A DNA stretch of 64,000 bases from Scleroderma bovista (taxonomy: Eukaryota > Basidiomycota > Agaricomycetes > Boletales > Sclerodermataceae). Location: contig JAYMGJ010000431.1 of the NCBI GenBank assembly GCA_037178675.1, positions 124,001 through 188,000 of the forward strand, written 5' to 3'. Of the stretch, positions 9,801 through 21,723 are shown piece by piece. The notes under the pieces were generated by a model. It had not been told where the DNA came from. It did no database searches and worked only from the letters and a program-made list of their open reading frames with translations. Each line of letters starts with the position of its first letter. Position 1 is the first letter of the stretch. Position numbers and translations under genes: made by a program.

Positions 9801-12800
9801 TTCCGGGTAGTCCCGGATTCGTTGATCCATTTTTGAGCGTCCTTGGCCAGCCTTGCGCGTTTTGCATCCATACTCATGTGCGTGAAGGGTAGAGACGGGC
9901 TTACTAATGGAGGGGTAGATAATTTACCAGCTCCAGGTCGTTTGAGTCCACCAATGCCGGACTTCCCAGGTGCACGTGTTGATGCCATATCCTCGACCGA
10001 TTCTGCTCTAGAGTCTGGACGGGAGGAGCTGCCCTGTGGCAGCTTCCTGCGGACTCCAGTTAGTTTACTTGGCACTCCAGACTGCCCCGCTGTTACAGGT
10101 GGCGGAGAAGGCGTGGGTGCTGCGGGTGGCGAGGGTGGACGGACAGACGTAGGCGCAGCCTTCGCGGTAAACTGAGGAGGTGTCAGTACTTGAACGGGAG
10201 CTGCCAGATCTTTAGCTGCTTGGATAAGCGGTACTGCTGTTTTGCGCGATGCTGGTTTGAGAGCATTCGTTTGAGCCATAACTTTGTCTAAACCAACAGA
10301 GCTTATCAATGCAGGAAGGAGCGCTTGCGCACCCTTGCGAATGTCTGCATTTCTGTCATCCAAGCAGGTAACGATTGTGCCGGCCCATGCGCCGAGGTCA
10401 AGAGAAGAGGAAGGGGGACGTTCCTTGAGATAGTCTGCTAACCAACCAAGCAATGACGCTCGCTGGGTGGGATTGCTCGCTTCTAGGGCTGTGCCAAGGA
10501 AGTGGACCATCGGTTCCAGCCCTTCGCATGCATTCGCCATCGCCGTTAGGGTCTGAATAGCTGCCGCTCTGATCGGTGCTTTCTGATCCGAGAGAACAGT
10601 TGCCACAGGAACAACGAAGAATTTGGTCTGCTTTTCAAATGGTTTACCCATGCCTGTAGCAATACGGGCCACGATATCAAGGGCGAGAGTTTGGACAACT
10701 TTATTCGTGTCAACAACCCTGGCCTTCAAGACTTGCCCAATTTCACCTACAACGTAATGGAGTTATACATCGAAGCCAGGCCGGCGGTTTTTTGCTTACC
10801 CATTGTGGGCTTCAGCCTCTTGTTTATGCCTTGATCCAGGATAGCCTGCAAAGCTTCAAGGGCCTCTTTTTTAGATTTCCATGCATCGCTCTTTGCATCG
10901 GTAAGTATTGTGGTCCCCTTCAATAAACCATCGATCTCTATCCTTGGGAAGAGCCCTTCCAAAGGGTCTAATCCACCTGCTGCAGCCCCAGTGGCTGATG
11001 TGGTGGCAATCGCAGCCAAATCAACAGATGTCCGTGTGGGTTCTGGGGATGGTGTGCCCTCGACCTTATCAAATTCGCTCTGAATCGTTCCCAGCAACTG
11101 CGGATTGATGTCTTCCAGGAACGACTTTATCCCTAGTGTGACCATCGTAAAAATTCAAGCAAACCTTAACGAAAGACCCACCAGCACCAGCAAAAAGCTT
11201 CAATGTTACTAGGGTCTTCGTTGCACTGGTACGCACAGCAGCGTTGGAATTTTTTAGCGCATTTTTTAGAAATTCAATGAGTGTACGAAGAACCAAGCCG
11301 GCAATACCAAATTCACTGATAGCAGTGTCAATCCAAACCAACGAATCCGCAAGGACCTTCGGGGCTTTTTGCTTTCCCAGCGGCTCATAAACTTGGTTTA
11401 TCTTAGACACAACATGACTTAGATCCAATGAATCACATACTTTGGTTGAGGACAAATTGCAAAGAAGCCTTCTCCGCGAACACCGTGAGCGCATCACCCG
11501 CAGACTTCTTTAGCTTTGCATCACCAAGTTTTTCACTAAGATGACCGGATGATAACGCTATACATGACCTCCCAAACGACGGTGAGCGTTCCGCAAGGGC
11601 GATTAGGATACCATAAAGCTTGGCTGAAACCTGCCAAGATAGTTAGCTTGAATGCAGACTTGATTCACAGTTCTCTGCCAAACCTGGAAATTTTTCTCGT
11701 TCCAGCCCTTCTTCGCAACAGTGCGTACTACTACTTCCGCATCAACTTCCCCCATCATATCCTCAAGCCAAGAGGTCATTTCCTCGCAAGCTGCGAGCCT
11801 TGCCTTCCAGTTGGCATCCCCAAGGCCCTCCAAGATACTTCCTGGCATGAGCTCCGCAGCCAGAGCCTCAGCCGCCTCCGGAGTATGCTTGTACTTGAAT
11901 GTATCAAGCTCCCCTGGAGCTGCAGCGGGCAGAGGTTTTCCTCCTTTCGCAGTAGCACCTGCTGCCGGGGGTGGCTTCTTCGCAGTGGGTGGAGTCGCCT
12001 TCGGTGTTGAACTTGCACCGCCTGGGTTGGCCGAGTCACCAGCAGAAGCTGTTCCCGCTGCACCTTTCTTCGCCTATAGACAGTAACAGTTAAATTTGGT
12101 ACAAGTTTGAGCCTCCGCCAACGAACCATGAGTTTTGCGGGAGGCTTTCCCCTGGGTTTGCTGGGCGATTCTTCTGTCAAGCCATCCACTGTGGCTAGCG
12201 AGGAAACCGGTGGTTTCGTGAGTGGTTTCTTCGAGACTTCCTTGGCAGCTGGAGGCGGCTTTGACGGGCCACTGCTTCCAGCCTTACACTTGACAGTGGC
12301 TTTCTCGTACGCTTCCTTGACCTTTGCCTTCCGCACGTCTGCTAACCCATCCATAAGCGCATTGAGCGGCCGCTCCCCAACCATTTTCATGAGGGTTCCC
12401 AAACACATGGCAGCTTCATTGCGGGCACCTTCGAAACTATCCTCCAGAAGTGTAGAAAGAGGATCAGTGAGTGACTTAATCTGCCCAGGTTGCACAGGGG
12501 TGGAAGACGTGGAAAGACATCGAGCGAGAAACTTCAAGGTCCCTTCCTTCACCTGCGGGTTTTTGTTCCCTAATGCAGGAAGTAAATCTGGTATGATGTC
12601 GGGTAGGAATGTCTAATGCAATAGTCACCACCAAGTTAAGTGAATGTAAAAACTTCCTTACCGTGGAGAAAACGGCATCCAAAGCAGCGCCAATGGCATC
12701 TGTTACATTAGTCTTGCGCTCCTTCAAGCGCTCCAGCATCGGAGGCACAATTACTTCCCGAAGTCTACCGAACGGCGTCATTATGCCTTTTGCCAATCCT

Positions 12801-14063
12801 TCCAAAGTGTTGGCAGCGGTTATCACGCAGTTGATGTTGGCATCCTTCTGCACACAACTAGCGAGCGACTTAGCGAGCTCCGCCAACTCAGACGCATCTC
12901 GAATGCGGGGAGCGGAATTTACGAGAGCCAGGATTTCGTCAAGAACTTCTTTCCTCTCTTTCCACTTCGACGACGTAAGATTGGTTTGCATGTTGGATGG
13001 GAGTTTGGGCACGATGTCAACGGGCTCTACCAGTGTTCGAGGGTCTGGAAGATCAATCTCTATCACCACAGCGTCAGCGTTTTTTCAGATCGCCAAAGGT
13101 AGCTTGTCACCTTTAGCTGCCTCTTCTCCAGGAGCATCACCTTCACCAGCCCCCGCATTGGCTTCCAGTTCGCGTTGTTGTTCTTTCGTGAAACGCTCGG
13201 CTTTCAATGACCCCTTCCCCTTCCCGTCCTTCTCCATTCCCTCAAATGCTTCCTGCAATTCCTTAACCTGAACTGGCTTAAGCTCCGACAACCACGGGTC
13301 GATGGCAGGTCCGATGTACTGATATAACGTGTGTGAGAGTTGGGTTCCTTCGGCGCGAACATTCTTATCCGCATGCGCGAAGATCTTGGGTAAAGCTTTC
13401 AGCACTGGTGCCGGTGGTGTAACTTGTGTTCCAAAAGTCCTATTGCCCAGCATCCGCAAGTCATACAGACGATGGTACAGCGCATGAATAGTGAATGATT
13501 GCGAGTAATCATTCCCTACTCACCGAACAATCTCCTTGAGGGCCAGAACACTTGCTGCCACAGTCTTCGGCTGCTTCGCAGATAGACCTGGCATGATATC
13601 GGCCTGGAAATAGGACATGACGATCATGCACATGGCGCTAGAATCCGATGCGACCCACCACTACACCAGTGGCGGAATTCTCCACCTCAACATATTGAAG
13701 AATGAGCTCTATTGCCTGATTCTTTGTCCCGGCCCTCGAAGAACCAAGACACTTGTCGACCAGGGCTGGAACTACTGCATCTCTGGTTTTCGTAACTGTT
13801 TCCCCAGCGAACTTGACCAATGACACGAGGCATTCAACACCCTTCTCCTGTGCCACCGCGTTGCTATCCGTTGCAATCTTCTTGAGGAGGTCGGGGTTCG
13901 TGATGTAGGGCTTGAAGGCAGGATCATTGTCGGAGGCGGTTGTTTGGAAGGTCTTGATGAGGGACTCATAGGCGCTGACACGGGCTTTCCAGTTCTTATG
14001 TGCAAGTCTTTCGGAAATGGGGAGAGAAGAAAAGTCTTCCTCTTGAGGTGGGGGCCCGTCCAT
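6827..14063 (-). CDS. XMAP215/ch-TOG/Dis1 family microtubule polymerase with five TOG domains
   Basis: This protein binds tubulin through TOG domains and speeds growth at microtubule plus ends, spindle poles and kinetochores. After the introns it is about 2,200 residues, much longer than the two-TOG yeast members Stu2 or Alp14. It starts MDGPPPQEEDF, then TOG1 (SERLAHKNWKARVSAYESL). TOG2 (SSKWKERKEVLDEI), TOG3 (GDANWKARLAACEEM), TOG4 (VVDTNKVVQTLALDIVARI) and a TOG5-like block (KWINESGTTRKDLADLL) follow in order. Between TOG5 and the C-terminal helical domain is a basic Pro/Ser-rich linker (near 8590-8990) holding an SSIP sequence that fits the SxIP EB1-binding motif. The C-terminal domain includes FHEELHHFLKNYP-like helices (ELHHFLKNYPQKRP) and ends with LHQLHDIFHYKRSS. 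About ten short introns are seen. Confidence 0.9.
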
Positions 14064-14170
14064 CGTCCCGAGACGAGGCTAAAGAGAACGTTCAAAGTTG
14101 ACCAACCCAAATGAACGGGCAGGCTATATTTTACGTAATAAACCATTTCACGTGACTGTACGTCATTGAG

Positions 14171-17011
14171 TCATCTCCCAACGAGGCTTGCGCCGACGTC
14201 CGACACCAACCTCCATACCTGCTCTGCCTCCACATCCACAGGGTTCTCTTCAAACGTCCGCAGCTTAGTTGTGGACGCTTCGTATCGTTCATACATTTTT
14301 TCCTCTTCCGCTGTCATCCCAAGGTTGTGGTACACGACCATCAATAACCATTGCACATCGGATATTGCTTCCAACATCGAAAGGCGCATGTAGTCAGCTT
14401 CCGCCGCAAGGAGATGGGGCAATGCTTCTGCAAGTCCTACTTCTGCTTCAAATCCCCTCAAACGTGTTCTGAGGCAAACAGTTTCATGGAAACAGTACCT
14501 TTAGAACCCGAGGACGCGATTATGCATCTTGCGAGGGTGTAGCAGGCAAACGCACGGTGCTCAACTTCATGTCCACTCAGAAGCTACGAGATAGTCAACA
14601 CATATAGCTGTAATGTTTCATGACTCACCTGAGGTAAGATACCTTCTATCAAACGACGACAATGTTCGCTCATACCAAACTCCAGCCCGACGTCGGCTAG
14701 AAGAATGATACCCAACCTGTGCAAGGGAAATCTCCCTTGAAATTCAGAATGCCAAAGAGACTGCAATAGAGGCTGGATTGCTGTAACCACTTGTCCATGT
14801 CGCTGCCAAGAAAGCATGAGAACATTCGGAAAATTACTGGACTGAACTTACTCGAGCACTCATGACTCGGTGTAGCTCTTCTCTGATTGGAGGAAGCCGT
14901 ATTGTGCTCTCATCGAAGAAATATTCTTTTGAGATAAACGTCGAGGCAGACGGCTGGCGTGGAAGTAAAAAGTCGCGAAAGAGCCGGTGCTGTCCCCTTT
15001 CGCACTGTAACTCAGAGAGGGATGGAAGATGCAGCTTAACCCGTACCTTCGGCTGATCATCAAGGCTAATATGTGCCATATCATGTTTGCCCATTCCTGA
15101 TACTCGTCCAACGAAATTCCGCGCCATGTCCCTGGTTGAACCAGTAGTGCTAGAGCGTCCCGACAACGCCCTATCCTTGCCAGCTGCATCAAGTTACGAT
15201 AAGATAATGTCCCAGTGACATGTGAGGTGACGCACCCGATAGGCATAGTTTAACAGCACGTTCAGCCGATTTGGATCATCGTCCCCTCCCCTAGAAAATG
15301 CCAACACAAACGATTCTTGCACCCTGGCAAGACCATGGCACCCTAGAAATTATTAGGGACCAGGTGGAACTACAGTCCGCAGAACCTACCCAGTGTATTC
15401 CACAACACAGCCTGCATTGCATGCGGGCCGAGGAGCTCTCGCTCGTGGGGCGGAACTTTCCTTTGATCGACCCAGTGATCGTATAATCCAATGGCCTGTG
15501 CAAGTTTCTCAAAGCAGAGGGTCAACGGTTGACCCTGGACCAGACATAATTTAGACAATATGCAGCAGAGTTCGATCGTGATCTTACACTCTGCGGCTGA
15601 AGCAATTTCGCCACATCAAACAGGACTTCCGAGGGGTGGAGATCGGGCTGGATTTCATTCAGCACGGGCGTGTCACTGGATGAAGGCAGCCGGTGGAGCA
15701 TGCTGCACCACATGAACGTTCGCGATCATCCATGATATATTGAGAGTGTCTGACCTGATGCAATGCTGTAGTGTAATACGATCTCCACAAGTGCGCGCGA
15801 CCGAAATCGCTTCTTGCAATAACTAGAAATGGTGCGTCGAACATGTCGGCTGACTAGTATGATGGCCGCCTACCTTGCTAGCGGCTGCGTACTCTTTGCG
15901 TACATAATGCATACGTACGAGGTTCAACAAGGCATGCTGGCGTATTCCACTGGACAGCGATTAGGCAGTATCATAACAAAAAAGTGAAAGGCGACGAACG
16001 AATCGTTCTGATCATGAAAGCGCTGCTCGAAATATCTACGCAAGTTATCAGGTCCGATAATGTCATCTCCCAGTGCTCGACCCTTTTCCCACCTAGAGAA
16101 ATGTGTCGTGTGATGCATGGCGTGATCACCGAATCACCACACTTACGCTTCAAAAGGTTCCGGACGCGCCCATGACTTAAAGTCGCTTGCTGTTTTGAAC
16201 AGCCAAAAATCATCAGTCAGGGTATCTTTCTCAATAGGACCGTATCCCGCCCTCGTGTTGCCTGCGCACCAGGCTTGATAGTCTTTCTGGAGTTCCATGA
16301 TTCCATAGAAGGAAAGCTTGATAAAACTGACGAAACACCGCCGACAGAAGAAAGCGAACGGTGAACGGCGGTACTAAATCAAATTTTGAGAATTCTGTGG
16401 AATGTTTGCACAGTTGACTGCGCACCAAAACGTTAGGCTGCGATCAGGCAACACTGAGCGAATGGCCACGAAAGGTATAACAAGTATTCACCTCATCCTC
16501 GCTTTTGTCCGCGAAAATGGCAGGGGCACCTAGAACACAAATCAGTCGACGGAAGGTATGCACAAATGGAACACGAACTGTGAAAGAAGTTGGACATTTG
16601 ATCTGTACTCGTCAATTGTTTCGGCTTTCCATACCTAAGATATCAGAGACGGGGAGCTCGGAAATTATTGTGGGGCGAACCCACCACAGATTCCCATGCT
16701 AAGAGAAGACTTTGGACGTTCGGATTGTCCGTTTGAGGCATCGACCTGAGTGCCAATTGAATCTGATCATGCGTCTTCGGGTGAACGACCTGTGAGTCTG
16801 TTAGCGACACGCGCCCATGATGAAAATCAGAGCTCGCAAGTACATCACTGATCTCGAAAAGTAGAAGCCTGTATATGGACAATTGGAAGTGCTGAGGAAG
16901 TTTTCCATGGAACTCTTTGAAAGTCAACAGAAATATCGCCAACAGATCAATGTGGTGTGGCCGAAGGACATGGTGAGTAGGTGGGGGTGTCCCCGGCTTG
17001 TAGGGATCCAT
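14171..17011 (-). CDS. APC5: Anaphase-promoting complex subunit 5 (Apc5)
   Basis: Apc5 is a TPR scaffold subunit of the APC/C ubiquitin ligase. The start MDPYKPGTPPPTHHVLRPHH leads into a helical N-terminal domain (IDLLAIFLLTFKEFHGKLP). The middle carries DTLTDDFWLFKTASDFKSW and NLRRYFEQRFHDQNDS, followed by the signature TPR blocks RQHALLNLVRMHYVRKEY and, after an intron, EAISVARTCGDRITLQHCI. The C-terminal part reads LPHLLAAEADYMRLSMLEAI and ends VSDVGASLVGR. Many short introns interrupt it. The stop lies only 107 bp from the XMAP215 start codon, on the same strand. Another TPR protein is possible in principle, but the order of blocks fits Apc5 well. Confidence 0.85.
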
Positions 17012-17332
17012 AGATGTGTGACGATGACGCGTGTGGTGCTAATTGAAGTTGCCAGCCAAGGTTCCCCCTGAAACGCCAACCACCGATTTATTGAGCATAC
17101 TTCAATTTCTTTGGATCCATCTAACGCAGCAAAGAATTCAATTCCAACAACAAAGGAACTCAGTCTTCCAATCTTGCGAAATTCCAAGCAAACTATCTAT
17201 GAACGGCATGAATGCAGAGCTTATACCACCGTATATATCTGCAACATATTGTAATCTACGTAGCGATCTGTGTGCTAGAGGTGTGGGATTGTTCCGTAAA
17301 TAATGTGTTCTTCGCACTTCAAAGTTCAAACC
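17012..17332. promoter_or_regulatory. Divergent promoter region, APC5 and small unknown gene
   Basis: The interval lies between the Apc5 start at 17011 (minus) and the proposed start at 17333 (plus). No protein motif is readable in it. It should carry both 5' UTRs and promoters. No specific element could be assigned. Confidence 0.35.
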
Positions 17333-18171
17333 ATGACGACGAACGCATCTGAACCCACAACACACTTCCAGAACGAAATCAACGAACCCGCTGACAATGA
17401 CACGGTCAAGTACTACTGGGATGCCAAGGCATTTCTGACGTCGCGCCTGTGTCGTTTGCTCAAATTCGATCGGGGTCGGTGTCAGCGCCTCCAATTCAAT
17501 TGTCCAAGTACGCCGACGTCACAAGTCAATGTATGCCAACAAGCAACTTTGATTGCACTCAGTTTGGGCAAATACAATAATAAATCTCGCCTGACTGTAA
17601 ATGCGGGGTGTTATGGAGTGGACTGACCTGCCTAGGGTCCAGTCAGTGGCGTATCGTGTGTTGTTGCACCCTGCCTTCCATTTCACTCATCGTTCCAGGC
17701 CGTTGACATCGCCCTAGCCGGTCTTCAGCGCTCAGCAGTGGAAATCAAGGATATGGCAGGCTTGTGTGCGTCGACAGAGTCGGGTTGTTTGAAGACGAAC
17801 CACATATGCCCACAAAGGACCCACGCCGCTTTTTCAGATGTGAAGGTTGCATGTAAACGTAGGCGTTGGATTCCTCGTGCTGCACAGTCTTGACGTAATT
17901 AGGCTGATCACGAGTGCAGGTGCGGCCAAGCTTACACTGCCAGAGCGGTTCTCAAGGCCAACTTCTGAGCGAAACCTTGTGAGCATTCAATGGATGTGGT
18001 CATTCTTCCTGCACTGACCTTGTCCACGGCATTCTTCGCCATTGTGGCAACTTAAATTGCCTTCATTGGAGATAATATAGGCCCAGGCCAAAACCAGCAG
18101 AGTCTGCTGAGCACACCAGAATCGAGTCGAGACATCGCAGGAGCAAGCCAACAAAGCCCACAGCAAAATAA
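17333..18171 (+). CDS. Small multi-exon protein, family not recognised
   Basis: A run of exons with agreeing phases can be joined. It starts MTTNASEPTTHFQNEINE with KYYWDAKAFLTSRLCRLLKF, then a 15-nt exon (GPVSG), then AVDIALAGLQRSAVEIKDMA, GLTHAAFSDVK and RPSLHCQSGSQ. A basic tail SRHRRSKPTKPTAK stops at TAA 18169-18171. Introns are bounded by GTATGC, GTATCG, GTGTGC, GTTGCA and GTGAGC donors and usual AG acceptors. The middle looks helical or coiled-coil; no catalytic motif is seen. It is divergent from Apc5. The exon chain is an eye-made model and the tail is the least sure part. Confidence 0.45.
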
Positions 18172-19504
18172 GAAGTGGATACGTCGCCCTTCTAGGGTAA
18201 GTGGATAGATCAAATCGCGAATGCGCTCAAAGAAGGGAAGGTTGCTCAAGTGGGCAACGACAAGGAAGAGCACACAAGACACATATGTATGTAATCCGCG
18301 AATAGGGAAATGAGCACATTCCGTCTCTGACGCTTTTGGAAAAGTAAACTAGTAGGAGACCCTGATAATACCCTTTGTTCGGATCCTCGAGAACCCATCC
18401 ACCTTGTTGCAGCCCTGAGGGGGAATTTCCGCATTAGCACATCTCGCTTCCGCAGATTTCCCCAAGGACCTGATACGCCGGGTTCTCAGAAGAGTGTTAT
18501 TACGCAAGGACGGCGAAGGCATTCCTTGCACCCCGGATCCACATAACTTAGATCAGGCCATCTAATAAGGCTCGTTATTGTGACCATGTTCATTTCAGCT
18601 CAAGGTTCGTGTTGCATCATGGGTTCTCCGCAGCCGAATTGTGGTGCTCTCGTACGTAAGATGCCCTGAACATTGAAGAGATGGCGGCTTCGTCGGCATC
18701 ACATACGCTATCATACTTCCTTCATGGACGATCCTCCGCTGACTACTATTAGGGCCACACTTCTGCAAAGCCCAAGCGCTGAAGCAGCTACATGCTTAGC
18801 ACTTGCTGAACACTCAAAGAATTCGTATCGCGTAATTCGTTTATCTTCAGATGAGGTTCCGAGCAGCGAAGCTTCTGCCATCGCGGAAGCGCTCTGCCTC
18901 GCCAAAGTAATTGTCCTGCATCCGAGTCCCTCGGACAGCACAGCTCTGTCCCTGTCATCTGCCACCTTCAATGACTAGAAGTATGCCATCTTCTACTAGC
19001 CAAATGTAACACTATTGTATGTTACCAAGTGGAGTTGGTGGGTGCAACAAGAACCATTACCTTGCGGGCGCACGCTTATCTATACTAGAAACGGCGTTTG
19101 TCATCCACCGACAGTGATCCGCAACTTGGAAGGTATTGATCCAGAGCATCCTTCTTCGAACTTCTGTTGTTCCACCCACGCCACTATGATTCTCGAATAC
19201 TAGAAGTGGTCGAGAGTGAAATTCTAGCTACATTAGAACCTAACATAGACACAACAAGGTCCGAAGAATTACAGTTTTACAAGGTATCTACAATATTTGA
19301 TGCCCGAATTGAAGTGTACATACAGTGTGAGAACGAAAGCAGTGATAGCAAAACTCTGAACGTTCGAACCCCCCTATAGAAGCAGCTAGGCGAAAATGGT
19401 CCACAAACTATCCACGGATAGAAACAGATGCAAATTTGGAAGGAAAAAGATGGATTATCCGATGCATTGATGCTGAGTGAAGTCGTATGGGTCGTGAAGA
19501 CAAG
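18172..19504. other. Unresolved stretch with exon-like open frames
   Basis: Several plus-strand pieces look coding but were not joined into a confident gene: a block after an acceptor near 18455 reading FPKDLIRRVLRRVLLRKDG and stopping near 18558, an open frame at 18673-18978 (SAEAATCLALAEHSKNSYR, ending SSATFND), and another at 19167-19379 (VVESEILATLEPNIDTTR, ending NVRTPL). Minus frames also stay open at 18052-18282 and 18711-18971. One or two small genes may be here, or decayed remains of one. No family was recognised. Confidence 0.3.
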
Positions 19505-21182
19505 TCATGAAAGCAGAGAGGGGGTCATGTAGACTGCAGCATATGAGGACATGCCTGAAGAGGTGGTGTTGGGCGAGAGCGCATATGAGAGGGATGTCTG
19601 AGCGGGGAGGGTGGCACGAGGGATACATTGGCCAGGGGAATGGGTATACGTCGGCAAATTGCTGTCGGCGTGGTAAGTGGTGACTGGGGTAGGAATTTTT
19701 TCCGCGCGGCTTGGGTAATTTTTAACTGCGCTGAGCTCCACTGAGGGCGTGTTTCCGTACTGCCCTCTATCGAGATCGTAGGAGAGGACGGCGACCACCT
19801 CGTCGTTTGCAAAGATTTTTTGCACGATGCGAGTCGGGGAGGCTACAACGAACACGTGTTAGACGTGAGGGCTGTGTATTAAACGTAGACAATTACTCAC
19901 TGGAGTCAAGCCAGCGACTGCGACTCAAGGACGAGTCAGGCAGAAGCAGTGACGCAGTTTCCAGGATGTTGTGCACAGTGGGCTCCACAGTGACTAGAGA
20001 GCAGAAACCAATCTCTTGGGAAACGCACTGGTTTCGAACGAAAACGGAGGTGGAGCACCTAAAAGTGGACGAAGGCTGGGCGGTACATGTGATGGACCCT
20101 TGAAACCCGTGTAGTCCCGGAGAGCATGGTGCATCGATTGGTGGGAGGTGTAGCTTTACACATAATGCCACAGCTAACACCGAGTGAACCGACGATGGCT
20201 GTGTTGACGGGACAAGAGAGTCGATCGGTATGGAGCATGGCTGCATGCCCTCGGCCCACAGGGAAAGTCGTGTTAATCTCGTTGGAGAGACCAGATGGTC
20301 GACAGAGAGGGAGGAGTCGGAGAATACGAGAGGAGAATCGACGAGGGTCGGTTGAGAAAGCTGTGAGCGAGTGGACATTGATTCGCTGAGGGGGTTGTAC
20401 AGCTCTGCCGGGCATGATTGGAGAGAAGAAGCCGGAGAGATGTCCGAGGTCCAGCAGGCCGCAGCAAGAGGCGAGAGTCGTCGAGACTCGGCACGAGGTT
20501 GTTCTGGTGGAGATCGGAAACGACGGTCGTCGTCATGTGTGGGCACACGTGAGCCCAGGTGGGCGAGTGTGAGTTCCGTTGCGGAACAGCCCGAGGGACT
20601 AGAACCAGAGTAGAGGGAGCGGGACGGGCAAGTTGAGCCACCGGATCGATCGGATGCTGGGGAGTACTCGTCATACGTGACGGGAGTGATCAGAGTCGGG
20701 TCGGACAGGTCCTCAGACTTGATGTTAGTCTCAAGGAAGAGTTCGTCACCGCCGGCGACCAGCTTATACTCTGGGAGGGTAGTTAGGATCAAATAGCGGG
20801 AGAAAGCGAAATGACGGCATACCGGGTTCGCCCTTCCACATATTTCGAAGGACCTGGATGTGACTGGCGACCTGCTTTTTGGAGCGGTCGATTCCGTGTT
20901 TTTGGAGGTGATCGACCAGATACTGGTTTCTCCAACGGCTACGGCCACGAGAAAAGGTGGCCCATGGTGAGTCCCAGTATTCGCGAAGACCTGGGGAAGA
21001 GTGAGGAAGTGCGGTGAAATGGGCACGGGAGGAATGGTACCCTGGACAAATATTCTCTCAATGTCTTCTGGCCATACTTCGCTGGAGCCGTCCTTCAGGA
21101 GCTTCCTGTGCTTGCGCTGGGGCGTAAGGCTCTTCACGGGCGGGTCGGGTTCATAAGCCGCAGAGACTCTGCAGGACCGCAT
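19505..21182 (-). CDS. TEA/ATTS domain transcription factor (Tec1/AbaA/TEAD type)
   Basis: TEA factors bind DNA through a three-helix domain and control fungal development or filamentation. The N-terminus MRSCRVSAAYEPDPPVKSL leads into the TEA domain, split by two introns: RKLLKDGSSEVWPEDIERIF, LREYWDSPWATFSRGRSRWR, QYLVDHLQKHGIDRSKKQ and ASHIQVLRNMWKGEP. The last block is the DNA-recognition helix region. The rest is Ser/Pro-rich, as expected for an activation region. After a final intron the C-terminus reads SPTRIVQKIFANDEVVAV and ends YMTPSLLS at 19505. A canonical TATA box lies about 65 bp upstream. It is divergent from the Vps23 gene. Confidence 0.88.
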
Positions 21183-21723
21183 AGTGGGATATGTGGAAGA
21201 CGGAGGGGATGGGACGAGGAGGAGCGATGGGTTTGCGAGGTGCTTATATACATTTGGTGGTTAGGACTGTAAAGGGATAAAGATCCGAATGGCAGCTAAG
21301 AACCAGGACTTCGGAAACGCCGACTCGAAAAAAAGCGGGCCCTGACGAGATAACGATCGAGGGACCCTCCGTGGGAGCGACCTTCCATATTCGGCACCCG
21401 ATCGGATCTGGCACTTGGCCGAAATGGAAATATTAGACCACGCCAACGGAGTGGGAGGCTGGGAATCGCAGCCTCAGATCTGGGCACCCTTGTCTCCCAA
21501 AGACAAAAGCAAAGGCGTCCAGAACATCGCACCGAACTTATCATTCGGGGTGCACTGCGCTTCTTGTCTTTCGAGGTTTCTGTCCGGAACCCGGTCACCA
21601 ACACAGCAAACTCACCACCCGCAGCACTTTTCAAGGGAATGGCCGGTTGCCGGTCTGGCGGAGCATCAAAGTTGGGTCTCCGACCACACCCGGCAACGAC
21701 CGGCATTCCCCTCCTCTCCCTCG
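21183..21723. promoter_or_regulatory. Divergent promoter region, TEA factor and Vps23
   Basis: This 541-bp interval separates two divergent starts. It holds the TATA box described separately near the TEA gene. Open frames on both strands run through it, but none shows a conserved motif, so no gene is called. Confidence 0.4.
21243..21250 (-). promoter_or_regulatory. TATA box of the TEA factor gene
   Basis: Read on the minus strand the bases are TATATAAG, a full TATA consensus, about 61-68 bp upstream of the TEA gene start codon at 21182. The distance suits a short 5' UTR. Confidence 0.5.

Noticed and set aside
19893..20103. Plus-strand ORFs across the TEA factor gene
   Set aside because: They overlap the minus-strand TEA gene, whose domain is clear, and show no motif themselves.
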